Shown piece after piece: positions 11,897 through 22,420 of a stretch of 64,000 bases of DNA. The translations under genes were made by a program, and so were the position numbers. Numbering within the stretch: position 1 is the first letter of the stretch; every line of letters starts with the position of its first letter. Location of the stretch: positions 15,001 to 79,000 of the forward strand of contig JAOTOM010002683.1 in NCBI GenBank assembly GCA_034440615.1, given 5' to 3'. This stretch comes from Ashinkailepas kermadecensis (lineage: Eukaryota > Arthropoda > Thecostraca > Neolepadidae). The notes under the pieces were generated by a model. It saw nothing but the letters and a program-made list of their open reading frames with translations, made no database searches and was not told the origin of the DNA.

Positions 11897-13140
11897 TAGT
11901 TCGTAGGTGACAGGGCTTACCACGGCAATGTTAAAACCTATGGACTTTACCTCGAGTGGTAGCGTTTTTTTTGCAGGAGACCCCCCTGTCCCCTCGATCA
12001 TAGCTACTAAATTGCTTCGGTACGCTTCTGATACATGTACTGAAACAAGATGAATACGTATATGTCTGAATGGTTAGGAAAAACAAATTGACTGGGTATG
12101 TTAAGAAGCAAGACGGCCTGATGAGAAATATAATCCATACGCAATGATAATACGGTACCGTAATTTGTCACCATAACTGGATACATTTTTTAAATATCTG
12201 TCACCCACGCTCGTGGCCGAGTAGGAGGTCTTTTTCACCTCTGGGCGTCGCCTGAGAAAGGACTGGTAGGTTGGCTATTGATTCACGAGCCCAGACATAA
12301 CACCCAGCAGAAACTATCGGAATGTCGCAGTCCGGTGTTAACGAGCTTCGAAGGCAGTAACGAATACAAATTGAACCATGCACAACCAAGTGTGTTCCTC
12401 TAACCGGGTACAGTCGTGGACCGAAGCACGGGCAATTAACATTTAATTTTGGGCTCGAAAGCCCGAGGGCAATGATCCGAGAAAGTAAGACTTGCTGAAT
12501 GCTCGCGTAACGCTTGATGGGAGGAAATCGTGCGGCCAACATCTGAGTTGCAATGCATGGGCAAATATTAAAATGAACGGAGGAAATGAATGGGTGACGT
12601 GGGAGCGCAAATGAATGGAACAAGTGGGAGCGCGCATGACGTACCCACGGGTAGCTAGGGCCCAGCGAAGCCGTTGCGACGAGATGTACGCATCCAGCTG
12701 TCGAGAACCCATCGACCTCAACATTTTAACCCAGGATAATTACCCACACCCTCAAATTACAAGTTCGGCGATCCATAGAGCATCGCTGGTGGGGAGAAGG
12801 AGGGAAGGAGAGCGGGATCTCAGCACATAAAAGGGCCTCGACGCTGGACGATGACGGGCGACGGACTCAATTCCAACTTCTATGCCAAACCATCACCCTT
12901 CCCCCTGCCAGCTACGAGTTTTCCCAACCTTCTCTAGCACCACTATCAGCCAGGCTCGCTCCCGGATGGAGGTAGTGACAGCGGAAGACCTGGCCTCGCT
13001 GTATACGTGTTGTGTATGGGCGGCACGGACCAGGCGACCGACCGGTCCACACAGCTGGAGCAGCCGTGCACATCATGAAACGGCAGCGGCGGCACGGCCG
13101 GCGCATAACAACACAGGCTCGCGCAGTGGCAGCGGGAGGC
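11897..13140. other. unassigned DNA
   Basis: No recognised gene. A TATA-like cataaaagggc at 12824-12834 precedes GC-rich DNA, but no supporting transcript structure is visible. Confidence 0.45.
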
Positions 13141-13144
13141 CGAG

Positions 13145-13150
13145 CAACAT

Positions 13151-13190
<40 letters not shown>

Positions 13191-13195
13191 ACAGT
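13145..13195 (+). repeat. CAG/CAA trinucleotide run
   Basis: Imperfect cag/caa triplets. Other frames read poly-Ala/Thr on the plus strand and poly-Cys or poly-Leu on the minus strand; these are repeat translations. Confidence 0.9.
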
Positions 13196-13257
13196 GGCCG
13201 AAGGCGGAGGCGGTGGCAGGCCGACACACCAACACCACCGCACGGCTATCACCATCG

Positions 13258-13470
13258 TCCGGCCACGCCCACCAGTGGCCGGGCACACCCTTGCAGTTGG
13301 CCACGCCCACCAGTGGCCGGGCACGCCCCAGTGGTTGGCCACGCCCACCGGTGGCCGGGCACGCCCCTGCGGTTGGCCACGCTTAAATGCGACCGCGCAC
13401 GCCCCAGCAGTTGACCACGCCCACCAGTGGCCGGACCCGCCCCAGAAATTGACCACGCCCACCGGCGGCG
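13258..13470. repeat. GC-rich minisatellite of about 38 bp
   Basis: About five to six degenerate copies sharing ggccacgcccaccagtggcc. Each contains ggccac and gtggcc, so each unit can fold back on itself. Open frames on both strands across 12900-13800 are produced by this array. Confidence 0.85.
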
Positions 13471-14319
13471 GCTGCGACACAGCAAGTCGCAGGCCGCCTG
13501 GGCCGCATTCCGCCGTCCAGTACCCACCCTACACATGGTGCACGAGGCGCACGCCAACACGGAGACACCATCCCCTCTCCCAGCGCTACCGGCGCCACGT
13601 ACAATGCCCGCACTACCAAATGATTCTCTGATTTTCCTTATTTGGAGGTTGAATAGCGTTGTTTGACAATGAACTACTCCGTGATGATGTGCCCAACAAC
13701 CACTGGAAGGTGCAGTGATTCTGCTGTCGCAGATTCGAATACAAATATTATTTCCGTATTCGATTACCCACCCAAAAATACTCTTGACATTTAGGATCAC
13801 AAAGTGACAAGATTACAAAGTACAAAGCCCTGGTATGTACATGGAGCAGGGAAATGCAAGGGACGGCAATTTGAAATTTTCGTCCGCTCGATCACATTGG
13901 CCATCACGAAGTGGTCCATTTCCCCGGCCGGCTACGGCGGCCGGGCGCGATTCTACGCCCCGCCAAGGATATCCAATAGCGGATGAGCCTGGCCACCGCC
14001 AAATTACGTGCTGCCATTGTTTGGGCCATCTTTACAATGACAACGGTTGAATTGCTATGTGTCGGCGAAAAGTCGCTCCTGCAGCGGTTTGCGTCGTGGC
14101 AGATCGTCGTAGACTGCGGCAGACCGTGACAATGTGGGAGAGAAAATACAGAGGTACAGCGGGCCGCGACGATCGGAACGTGGCAGATTGTCGTAGACTG
14201 TGGCAGACTGGCGATGTGGGAGACATTGCGTGTAAAGAAAAAAATATACGACCTTCAATATACCAGGAGGTGCTGAGTTAACATCAAAAGTAACGATAAA
14301 GATTATACTTTATTACTCA
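13471..14319. other. unassigned DNA
   Basis: No gene recognised. At 14084-14120 and 14175-14210 the word ggcagatcgtcgtagactgc recurs in variant form, a diverged direct repeat about 90 bp apart. Confidence 0.45.
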
Positions 14320-14345
14320 ACGTTTCGGCCAGGGGCCATCGTCAC
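14320..14345 (-). ncRNA. hammerhead-ribozyme-like core, probably PLE-derived and inactive
   Basis: Read on the minus strand: GTGACGA, then a GGCC/GGCC stem with loop CCT, then GAAACGTT and GAGTAATAAAG. The order box1-stem II-GAAAC-GUH is the hammerhead core, and PLEs are known to carry such motifs with a very short stem III. The first core position is G where the ribozyme needs C. The four bases before it (GGAG) are the inverse of CTCC, found in the loop of a palindrome at 14334-14359. CTCC in that orientation would supply the missing C and a stem I partner for GAGT. No PLE coding sequence is adjacent. Confidence 0.4.
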
Positions 14346-14359
14346 TCCTGACGATGGCC
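14334..14359. repeat. 11 bp perfect inverted repeat with 4 bp loop
   Basis: Arms 14334-14344 and 14349-14359 are exact complements around ctcc. A second cactcctgacgat copy follows at 14373-14385. The arms overlap the hammerhead-like core. Confidence 0.9.
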
Positions 14360-14904
14360 ACTGGTCACTCCTGACGATAATATGTTGCCATTTTCGTGTG
14401 CCTCATTATCAGCGTACGCTTGATATGCTAGCCTTCTCCCCCACCAATTACATAATTTTCCCAAAATGTTGCACCTCAATCCTCCATCACATGTGTAATT
14501 TTATGAAGTTGATTGGTTGTTTGGGGGGGGGGTCACATTACCTTTTTGTTTATCATAGCTGCTCCCCAGACCATGTGTGCCTGTTGTGCGCTCCTACGCC
14601 GAATGGTTAACCTTCAGCCTGATTGAAGGGCAACATCGATGATTGAGGAGGCCAAATCAAGGAGTGAGGAGGTCCCTTTAGCAAAGAGAGGAGGTCCTCT
14701 TAGCATATACAAAGTGACAGCACTGATTCGCCCAACAGTGTTTTTCTTTACAGATGCATGCGACGCGACGACCAATGGAATGCAATTTTCCAAAGTAAAC
14801 TAGCCAAGCAGTTTTCGAGACTGGGTGGGGGGGGGGAGGTCTTTCCCTCCAGTAAGTGTTTGGCTCAGAGGCCCCTCCGGTGGGCGTTCTACATGCACTC
14901 TTAC

Positions 14905-15110
14905 CACTGGCGGATACAGGGTGGGAAAACTAGGGGTGTACCCCCCACAAAATTGAGATGTGGCGCCACTTAACTGAAAACAAGCAGTGCAGTGCCCGAG
15001 TTTTTCAGCCTATAGCGCCCCTCAGAATAGAAAAGGCGCCCCCTCCATAGAAATTCCCCCGACAAGTGTGCTTCAACATCTCCAGATAAGAATTCCTGGA
15101 TTCGCCCCAG
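14905..15110. mobile_element. 206 bp MITE, hAT-like
   Basis: Terminal inverted repeats are imperfect: CACTGGCGGATACAGGG at the left and CTGGGGCGAATCCAGGA (reverse complement) at the right. Flanking 8-mers actcttac (14897-14904) and actcctgc (15111-15118) match at 6 of 8 positions. An 8 bp duplication is the hAT signature. The interior is non-coding. Confidence 0.55.
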
Positions 15111-15540
15111 ACTCCTGCACCCTAAAACCACCATAAGGGGAACCACGATAAGCAATTTAAAATTCAAGATTCAGATGCTAGATTTATTTATATCTAGGAC
15201 CCAAGATACGGACCTGGGGAAATTTCGAACATGTGCTGTTCAACTCGTCGAGGGCTTTTAACCGCCATCTCCCTTGTTTTCGTAGGCTCATCCGATCCGG
15301 AGATACCGAGTTTGGCCATGCGCCCTCCCGTGCATACGAAGGTGGCTCATTGTTGAAATAATTGTGCACTATACCAACAGCTGTGCTACTCCGCTCAGCC
15401 ATCTTAGCTCAGCCTATTAGCGATGGACAAAACTATCGACCAGGTTGAAATGACCGCCAGATTATCTAGAACCATCGGCCAGACCTTTCAGTTTGAGAAC
15501 AAGGGGCGGGCTTATCACCTGGCCTTACCAAGCCCTGTTT
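15111..15540. other. unassigned DNA
   Basis: No gene or repeat recognised. Confidence 0.4.
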
Positions 15541-15720
15541 AGCAGAGCTGTGCCTTGTCCCAAGGTCAGAGCCACCAATCATTAGTCACACCTTTTGCCA
15601 TGCACTTACCGTCACGTGCCACTGGAATTTAGCAGAGCTGTGCCTTGTCCCAAGGTCAGAGCCACCAATCATTAGTCACACCTTTTGCCATGCACGTACC
15701 GTCACGTGCCACTGGAATCA
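15541..15720. repeat. 90 bp tandem duplication
   Basis: Two almost identical 90 bp copies start at 15541 and 15631 with agcagagctgtgccttgtcc. Differences are few (for example cttacc versus cgtacc), so the duplication is recent. Confidence 0.95.
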
Positions 15721-16013
15721 AGAGGGCTTCGGAACTTCCGGTCTAACTACATTTATATCTTCATAGTTCGTTCTGCTGCCGAAAGGCGAAGCTAAAAACG
15801 AGTGCGCAACATTTCCGTCACCTATTGTCCGCCTGGTCTCTTGTGGAAACAGCTATATAAGCTTCAGTGAGGTATGATGGAATAAAAAGAAATAACTGTT
15901 CGAAAACGAGCTTGTAGTTATCAAACAAATAAATTCAGAAAAGGCATTAAATGGTATAATTCAAGCATAGCATAGCATTAGCCGCGAATTGTTCAACACC
16001 TAGCTATAATGCG

Positions 16014-16239
16014 CAGAGGCGCAACCAAGACGGGGGGGGGAGGGGCGGCCCTCCCCCTTAGCACCCAAAATACACTACATGACAATGGAAATTTCGAGAT
16101 TTTTACCACGCAAAATATTAATACTTCGGCGCGATTCGCATTACGGAAGCTTTCTCTGTTTCATCACATTTTTGTTTTTTGGGTGGGGTGTCAGGGTGGT
16201 GGTCGTGCAACCCTTAGGCAAATCCTGGCTGCGCCACTG
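16014..16239. mobile_element. 226 bp MITE, hAT-like
   Basis: Inverted ends CAGAGGCGCAACCAAGA (left) and CAGTGGCGCAGCCAGGA (right, reverse complement) match at 14 of 17 positions. Flanking 8-mers ataatgcg (16006-16013) and attatgcc (16240-16247) match at 6 of 8. A G-run near the left end and end motifs like those of 14905-15110 suggest the same superfamily. There is no transposase. Confidence 0.65.
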
Positions 16240-16266
16240 ATTATGCCTCATCAAAGGGGCCGTACG

Positions 16267-16947
16267 ATGGCAGACAAGCAAGATAATTCACAGAACCAAG
16301 ATACCAAGGGGTGAACAGAACCAAGGGGTGAACAGGAGGCCACAATGGACGACGAGGCCCATTTCGCGTATACTGGGAGCGAAATGCCGGAAAACTTGGA
16401 ATTATACACTGTGCTTGACCTTAATGGCCGAGATGCAGCGAGACTAATTCCTCGAGGGCTGTTTCCGGGAAATATTATGGTCTGCATGACCACAGGCCGC
16501 TGAGGGATAACTTAGCCAGTGTTCTGTAAGCGCATGGCTACGATTGATGGGCAGTTCTACTGAGAACAGTGTGCCGGGACCACCTTAGCTTTGTCTTGGG
16601 CTTCTAAGCATCACCATTAATACTATGTTGTATGGCCCGACCTGGCCACGGCTCGCTACGCTTGTGAAACCATCAGACTCTTGGAGGAGTTGAAAATCAG
16701 CGACGTGAGCAGGCCGGCCAACCCACTCAGCTTACCCCAGAGTCAACCAGTCGAGGGCGGGCGGTGTATCCTGAAGCAAGCGGTGCACAGGGGCAAATGG
16801 CAGCTGAAGTCTGAACACCAACTGATCTCGCGGATACCGGCTGCCATCGGATCGCTGGACACGGAAGTTCCGCGAAAACTGACGATGGCACTCCCCGCGT
16901 ACTTGCGCCCAGCCATCTGCAGGGACGCTGCAGCAATGGTGCACTGA
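16267..16947 (+). pseudogene. stop-riddled coding-like tract, family unknown
   Basis: One reading frame runs from an ATG at 16267 to the TGA at 16945-16947 with five internal stops but protein-like stretches. These are an acidic N-terminal part starting at the ATG at 16345 (MDDEAHFAYTGSEMPENLEL) after a good start context, a piece ending VCMTTGR, and a C-terminal 108 codons from 16621 (YYVVWPDLATARYACETIRL). A 17 bp duplication (aaggggtgaacag words, 16300-16340) sits at the first stop. I do not recognise the protein. It may be a dead gene or transposon piece; chance is not excluded. Confidence 0.3.
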
Positions 16948-18194
16948 AGGTCTGAAATATACGGTGTCTGTTCTTCAAAATGGTATTATTTCCCATCCAT
17001 ATCTCGACCTTAGTCAATACTACGCCACTTTTAATTTCATCCGGATTTCAAGTAGTCACCCATTAGCGCACAAAACATTGCCCGACACGATCCATCAGGT
17101 CTGTCGATCAAACATGTTTTCTTCAATTCATCAAGAATAAATGCCAATACAGTTTTTAACTGATATCGGTTCTCTTTCAAGGCTTCATGATTGTGGTTAA
17201 TTATATTAAAGCTGACGGCGTTGAAGCCTGTAATGTGTGCCACGGTCGCATCGGGGCGTGTCGCTCCTTCAATCTCACGGCCTTATGGCTGTAAAGTGCA
17301 TAGTAAGCTTCACTCTGCCTTCCGCCTCATTGGAAAGAAAAGCTGAAGGCGTAATTCGTTCAGGGTGGCTTAACAGCTGAGCCTGTGCATGTTACGTTAC
17401 CATATGTTGCTTGTTTCTATATCGGATCAGGACAAAGATGCTACGATTTGCCAATTTTCGCATTGTTTGCGTCAACTGCTCTGATTCTCCTCTTTTCTGG
17501 GATCTATAATACCACTCATACCTCGCGAATATAGTTGAGAAAGCTTAGTTCGTGAGCAGCAGCATTCCAGAACGTGTGTTAATCAGAAATAGATGCCAAT
17601 TCATTTGTGGTATTGTCCCTTCTGGCCTCCCCTCCACTCCCCGGTTTTAGAACAATATTTAATAGTTAACAACCACACCACAGCACAGTCTCCTCCCCAC
17701 CACAGTTCTCATTTCAGATAATGCCGCATCGTCCCTGACATGGATGCCCGTTTCGCTACCGAGTAAGTATCATGTGCGTCCATGCACAACGGCACAACGG
17801 TGGCGATCGAGGGGCTACCGGTCTGACCACGAAATATGGGAACGAAACTCTGCTCCTGTGGTTCTTGAGCATGTATGCATTCGCCCCGAAGTACGGCTCA
17901 ACCCGGGACACAGCAATCTTCTTGGGCAAGCATGTACTGCTGGTAGAGGGCGGGGAATGCCGAGAGTCTGAAAGGTGCAAGGGCCTTGTCGAGCGGCTGA
18001 TGGCCACGGTGCCCGGGCAAAACGTCGTAAGACAAAGATCGACAATGTGATCACTGATCATAGTATGCACGTCATTTGGAAATGTGACATGTTCTTCTGA
18101 TCTCATTGAGGATGATGGAGCTATGAAGTGTTCACAGATGTATCTGATGTTTAATTGTTTGTGGCGGTTTTTAGAGCCTGAGCATATCTATATT
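16948..18194. other. unassigned DNA
   Basis: No repeat seen. A 92-codon plus-strand frame at 17772-18050 has ordinary amino-acid composition but no motif. Confidence 0.45.
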
Positions 18195-18592
<398 letters not shown>

Positions 18593-20198
18593 ATGTCTTC
18601 ACGCCAAGTAATGACATATGACAGCTATCTGCTATGTACTATAGAATTGTCTTGTCGGTACTAGACTACAGTTTTGCAACATAAGAGTTTGCAGCGGCGT
18701 CTACATGCTTGGTGATTCATACCGGAGCAGTTAACAGATTAATCCTGGAGCGTCTTTGTTCTGAGTCGTGATAAATTGCGGTTGTGTCGGGAAAGCTGCG
18801 GCCATAATTTTCACTGGTTATGTACCTGAGTGTTCCGTGATCATTATAATATAAATGCTATATTTGTTTTATCAAGCCTATTCCTCGAACATCACGTCTT
18901 AATAGTATGCAGTTGTTTGCATACTCCCTTTAGGGGTGTATAAACTGTGATTTCAAAACACAAACACAACAAACACAACATAGCCGTGCAATGAGCGGAT
19001 GCAGCTGGAGTTCAAGATTTATCATACCTGAGTTCATGAATCGTCTACAAACATTGCATATGCGCTGTAGTGTAATGGTCGAATTTCTGGTGGATAAGGT
19101 GAGATTCTAACCCGCTTAGTGGCATGCAGATGACAAGCTTTAAAAGGCATTCATAACTCAATGGTGTCATGACAAAGTTTACAGCGGACCCGATCCCTAT
19201 CATCTTGGGGTAACCGAGGGTTTTCCCCTTGTGCTCATGGATTCTGTCCGTGAATTAAGAGCATAGACACAGCGTAGCCGTGTTTAAAGATCAAATTTCC
19301 AGTGTTCTAGGGCTGTGCATTTGAGACGTGACGTCTTTCAATGCTTTGAGGACGTTTTTTTCTCAGGGATATACGTAAAAAGGTGGGTCGAAGGCAAACA
19401 TCACGGCTTGATCTTGAAGTAAAGATTGAGTCAATTTGACGCCACCGATACATTGAAGAAACCAGGGATGTCGTCTTGTAAGCCTTTTATGTTCCCAGGA
19501 CCACTGCAATGTTTCACTGAGCATCTCTAACTTTAACGTAAGACCCGATGGGTCGGCCACTCAAACAATTTTGCTCTACACCAGAACCCATGCTTATGCT
19601 TGGGCTCCCGCAATCATTTCCAGACACTTGCACCTCTGGGGATGCAGTGTTGAACTCCGATAATAAGTTGCTTCAATTATTGTTTAAAACAAAGTTAAAA
19701 CTTGCATTCAAACTTCTGTTCCCCCTTCCCTCGTCTTTTTGATACACATATGCATATATATATATATATATATATGCACATCATATATACAAATATATAG
19801 TTACATAGCCATATATATATAGTCAAGGGTTCAAAATGCATTACTGATGTCTCGGGGCGGGGGGGGGTGGGGGGAGAGTTATTTCTTAGGCGTGCCGGAC
19901 CATAAAGGTCATTTGCGACGCATTTAAAGCGAGTACGTTACATGTCTGTCTATAAAGCGAGCGTTTGCGATCAAGGTGCAGGCAAGTGGAAATTTACGTT
20001 ACGGAATTTTACGTTATAGTTTGCGTGATATTTTAGGTGCTGAAGGCGAGGGTCTGGGTTGGGGACATCTCCCTGATGTCTAAATGGTTTAGTGTTACTT
20101 TATTCCTCCACAAAATAATTCGTAGTTTGGGTGGGGGTGGGGGTGTTTTGGGAGTGGCGAGAAATTGATTTTGCCAGGGTGCCGGCTTTAGGTTTAGG
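18593..20198. other. unassigned DNA
   Basis: A short TA run lies at 19747-19800 and a G-rich run at 19855-19876. No gene seen. Confidence 0.45.
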
Positions 20199-20226
20199 CT
20201 CGGTGCTCTTATCGAAGAGCACCGAG
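20199..20226. repeat. 12 bp perfect hairpin with atcg loop
   Basis: The arm ctcggtgctctt (20199-20210) pairs exactly with 20215-20226. It does not match the histone 3' stem-loop consensus. It lies just beyond the 3' tail of the LINE on the minus strand. Confidence 0.85.
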
Positions 20227-20342
20227 GGATCGTTACCGTGCGAACAAGGAGGTAACTGTCCACACCGCCTATCACGCCGGCCGCCGCGTGTTAGTTGTTA
20301 GTAGCGGGTTAGTCTAAGCATGCCATGCAGGGTTGTCAGTTG

Positions 20343-20625
20343 GGTTAGTACGGTGCTTTGCAATTCGGCTCTTCTACGTCCGCTGTACCTCTGGGTAGCC
20401 GTTTACGTTATGAGTTGCAAGGCAAATCGGCTCATCTACGTCCGATGGCTCCTCTGAGTAGTCGTTTTACGTTATGCTAATTTTTATATTTATTTTGTTT
20501 ATGTTTTCCTAAAGCAAGTCGGCTCATCAACTTCCGACGGTACCGCTAGGTAGCCATTTATTTCTAATTGAGAAGCAAATCAGCTCATGTACGTCCGACG
20601 CTATGCGGGGATGGCTATTTACGTG
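20343..20625. repeat. four degenerate direct repeats in the LINE 3' tail
   Basis: Copies share gcaaatcggctcatctacgt followed by ccga and ggtagccgtttacgtta. Copies start near 20360, 20424, 20514 and 20574. They lie between the RNase H stop codon and the presumed 3' end, so they are probably 3' untranslated repeats of the element. Confidence 0.75.
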
Positions 20626-20629
20626 TTTC

Positions 20630-21652
20630 CTACGAGTGTTTCGCGGTCATGCATTGCGAGTGCTCTGCTAGTTGTGTGGCATACAGATATTCAAATAGCA
20701 ATTGAAGGAGTTCTGGGTGCTTGTCACCGAGAAGCGATGGAAGCGATAGGGTGATGCCCTCTCTTTGGCAGAATGCCTTAAGTGGTTGTCTTTGAGAGCT
20801 AAAGCTACTACAGTCTAGCAAGATGTGGCCTATGCTTAACGTGGTGTTGCAGGTGCCGCAGTGCGGTGTTGTATGTTTGTCACCCTCTAATTGAGGCTGT
20901 GTTAGTTTTGTGCAACCAGTTCTAAGTCTAGTGAGGATGACCTCTTTTTGTCGGTGAGATTGATTTGATGTGTTCCATGTGCCTATTGTTGGTTTGATTG
21001 CGTGGGTGTGGTTGGATTTGTGTTGTGTTGAGTTGTGTTGTGTCCATGTGTTCTGTTGATGTTGGCGAATGTGGCGTTGTAAGAGTGCTTTGCAATCGTC
21101 TACCGAATATTCCACGCTAGGGTAAGCGTTCAATGCTAAGGCTTGCTTTGCGAGCCGGTCTGCTTCTTCGTTACATGGGATGTTGACGTGGCCCCGAATC
21201 CAGAGGAAGGAAAAGTTCATGTTTACGTTATGGGCCACGAGTTGTTTAATTCTATCAATGAAGTGATGTGGACAGTCGTGGGTGGTACTAATTGACTGGA
21301 GGACAGATTTGGAGTCTGAGCAAATTACTACGTTTCTAGCTTTACGCCTCATGAGAATGGTGATAGCGGCCAGAATGGCCATTGCTTCAGCGGAGTAGAT
21401 GGAGAAGTTATCCGACAGACGCTTCGAAAATCTGAGATCTGGTCCAGTGATGCTGATGCCTAACTTTGCCTCGTGTTTCGACCCATCCGTGAATACGAGT
21501 GATTTGTGATTGTTGTCCTCGGCGAACTTGTGGAAGAAGCCAAGAATTTCCGCCGATGTGATAGTGGATTTCTTCTCCGAGAGCAAGTACTCGACCTTTG
21601 GTTGACTGAAAGTCAAGAATGGCCTAGTGAGCGGTCGAGCGGCATTGCGAAG
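20630..21652 (-). CDS. RNase H domain of an I-like LINE, uninterrupted
   Basis: C-terminal part of a retrotransposon polyprotein; RNase H removes the RNA strand of the RNA/DNA hybrid during reverse transcription. Numbering from the TTG at 21616, all four acidic residues are present: Asp44 (TDGS), Glu77 (YSAEA), Asp101 (CSDSKS) and Asp153 (EADRLAKQA), with His143 in the WIRGH loop. After it comes a Cys253-x2-Cys256-x7-His264-x4-Cys269 knuckle common at the C-terminus of such proteins. The frame is open from the stop at 21653-21655, adding LRNAARPLTRPF before the TTG. There is no in-frame stop or frameshift across the domain, so it is much younger than the other LINE remnants here. It cannot work alone because the RT is absent. 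Confidence 0.85.
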   Translation of the reverse strand, partial: LRNAARPLTRPFLTFSQPKVEYLLSEKKSTITSAEILGFFHKFAEDNNHKSLVFTDGSKHEAKLGISITGPDLRFSKRLSDNFSIYSAEAMAILAAITILMRRKARNVVICSDSKSVLQSISTTHDCPHHFIDRIKQLVAHNVNMNFSFLWIRGHVNIPCNEEADRLAKQALALNAYPSVEYSVDDCKALLQRHIRQHQQNTWTQHNSTQHKSNHTHAIKPTIGTWNTSNQSHRQKEVILTRLRTGCTKLTQPQLEGDKHTTPHCGTCNTTLSIGHILLDCSSFSSQRQPLKAFCQREGITLSLPSLLGDKHPELLQLLFEYLYATQLAEHSQCMTAKHS

Positions 21653-21723
21653 TTAAGATCTGAGAGAGTCGTGGCAATTTAAATGCTGTATGGTGGAAGT
21701 TTGCGCGCTAATCGGCTCTTGAC

Positions 21724-21945
21724 TTATCTGTCAGGCGTAAAGCAGCGCTGTGCTGGATGATTTGTAATGGATTTGATTTTGATGTGGTAGCGGCACAGCT
21801 GTTGTGGCCTCCTGACGTGGAGTCCACTAGAAGACTGGCTATCGGTGTGGTGCTGAAGGCACCTGTGGCTGCTCTGATGCAGCTGGATGTTCTCAGTGTG
21901 ACAATTGAAATGGCGTGCATTTGGAGCGTCCATTTTTGACAATCA
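21724..21945 (-). pseudogene. LINE segment between RT and RNase H, frameshifted
   Basis: On the minus strand one frame reads ATGAFSTTPIASLLVD, matching the conserved TGAFRTSP segment after the RT. The neighbouring frame then continues SGLHVRRPQQLCRYHIKIKS and NHPA, matching the RR-Q-L-RY segment and the N-HPA words that normally follow. A single-base shift therefore separates them. Stops and a second shift (about 21653-21720) divide this piece from the intact RNase H frame. Confidence 0.7.
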
Positions 21946-22007
21946 TTTTTGCTGGTGTTGCGTATGAAGAAGAGAACCCGATACGTGCATCCAAACCGAG
22001 TGTTAGA

Positions 22008-22420
22008 ATGCCACAAATTCGGTGCCCATGACACCCCCGCAAGAATGCACCTTATTAGCAGTACCTATAGGTGCACCTATAGGCTGCAACCAAAGTAGGT
22101 GAGATCAATGAAAATAGGGGTGTCGATAACACCCCAGTTGGGAGTTGCTCATCAAGAAAAACACCCTGTCATGGTGTACAAAATGACAAGTCGTGTGTCA
22201 AGGACACCGTGGACGGGTGTTGCATTTGAGAAACGACACCCCATGGGGGTGCTATGGTGGACTACTATACAAGAACCGAGTGTCATAGGGTTTAAAGGGG
22301 GTGTCACCGACACTCGCAACGGAAGTAGCTTGATTTTTAGAGGGTGTTGGCTGTCATAACCGACTCCCCGGATGAGGACGCTTACATCCTTCAAGGGTGT
22401 CGCAATTCCACGCGCCGCAA
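22008..22420. repeat. block dense in GGTGTC / GACACC words
   Basis: The words gggtgtc, gacacc and acacccc occur more than a dozen times on both strands, many forming short fold-backs. No clean period is visible, so it is neither a simple array nor a clear transposon. Confidence 0.6.
22064..22083. repeat. perfect 20 bp palindrome
   Basis: cctataggtgcacctatagg is its own reverse complement. It lies at the edge of a 450 bp block rich in ggtgtc and gacacc words. Confidence 0.95.

Larger units (their letters stand above)
20343..22040 (-). mobile_element. 3' part of an I-like non-LTR retrotransposon
   Basis: On the minus strand the order is RT-to-RNase H connection (21945-21724, frameshifted), RNase H ORF (21652-20630), then a 3' tail of four degenerate direct repeats (20625-20343). 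Everything upstream of the connection is missing, as in a 5'-truncated insertion. RNase H downstream of RT is a feature of the I group (I, R1, LOA, Ingi and relatives), not of CR1 or Jockey. Confidence 0.75.

Noticed and set aside
12823..12870. TATA-box promoter
   Set aside because: cataaaagggc is suggestive, but no initiator, gene or LTR structure follows.
15851..15895. LTR with TATA and AATAAA close together
   Set aside because: No second copy of the sequence was found in the window.
17772..18050. 92-residue gene
   Set aside because: Ordinary composition but no motif, splice sites or repeat support; its length is within chance.
19055..19115. tRNA-like sequence (tagtgtaatggtc and a weak B box)
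   Set aside because: The two halves read as promoter boxes on opposite strands and no cloverleaf forms.
20199..20226. Histone mRNA 3' stem-loop
   Set aside because: A 12 bp stem with atcg loop does not fit the 6 bp stem consensus, and there is no histone gene.
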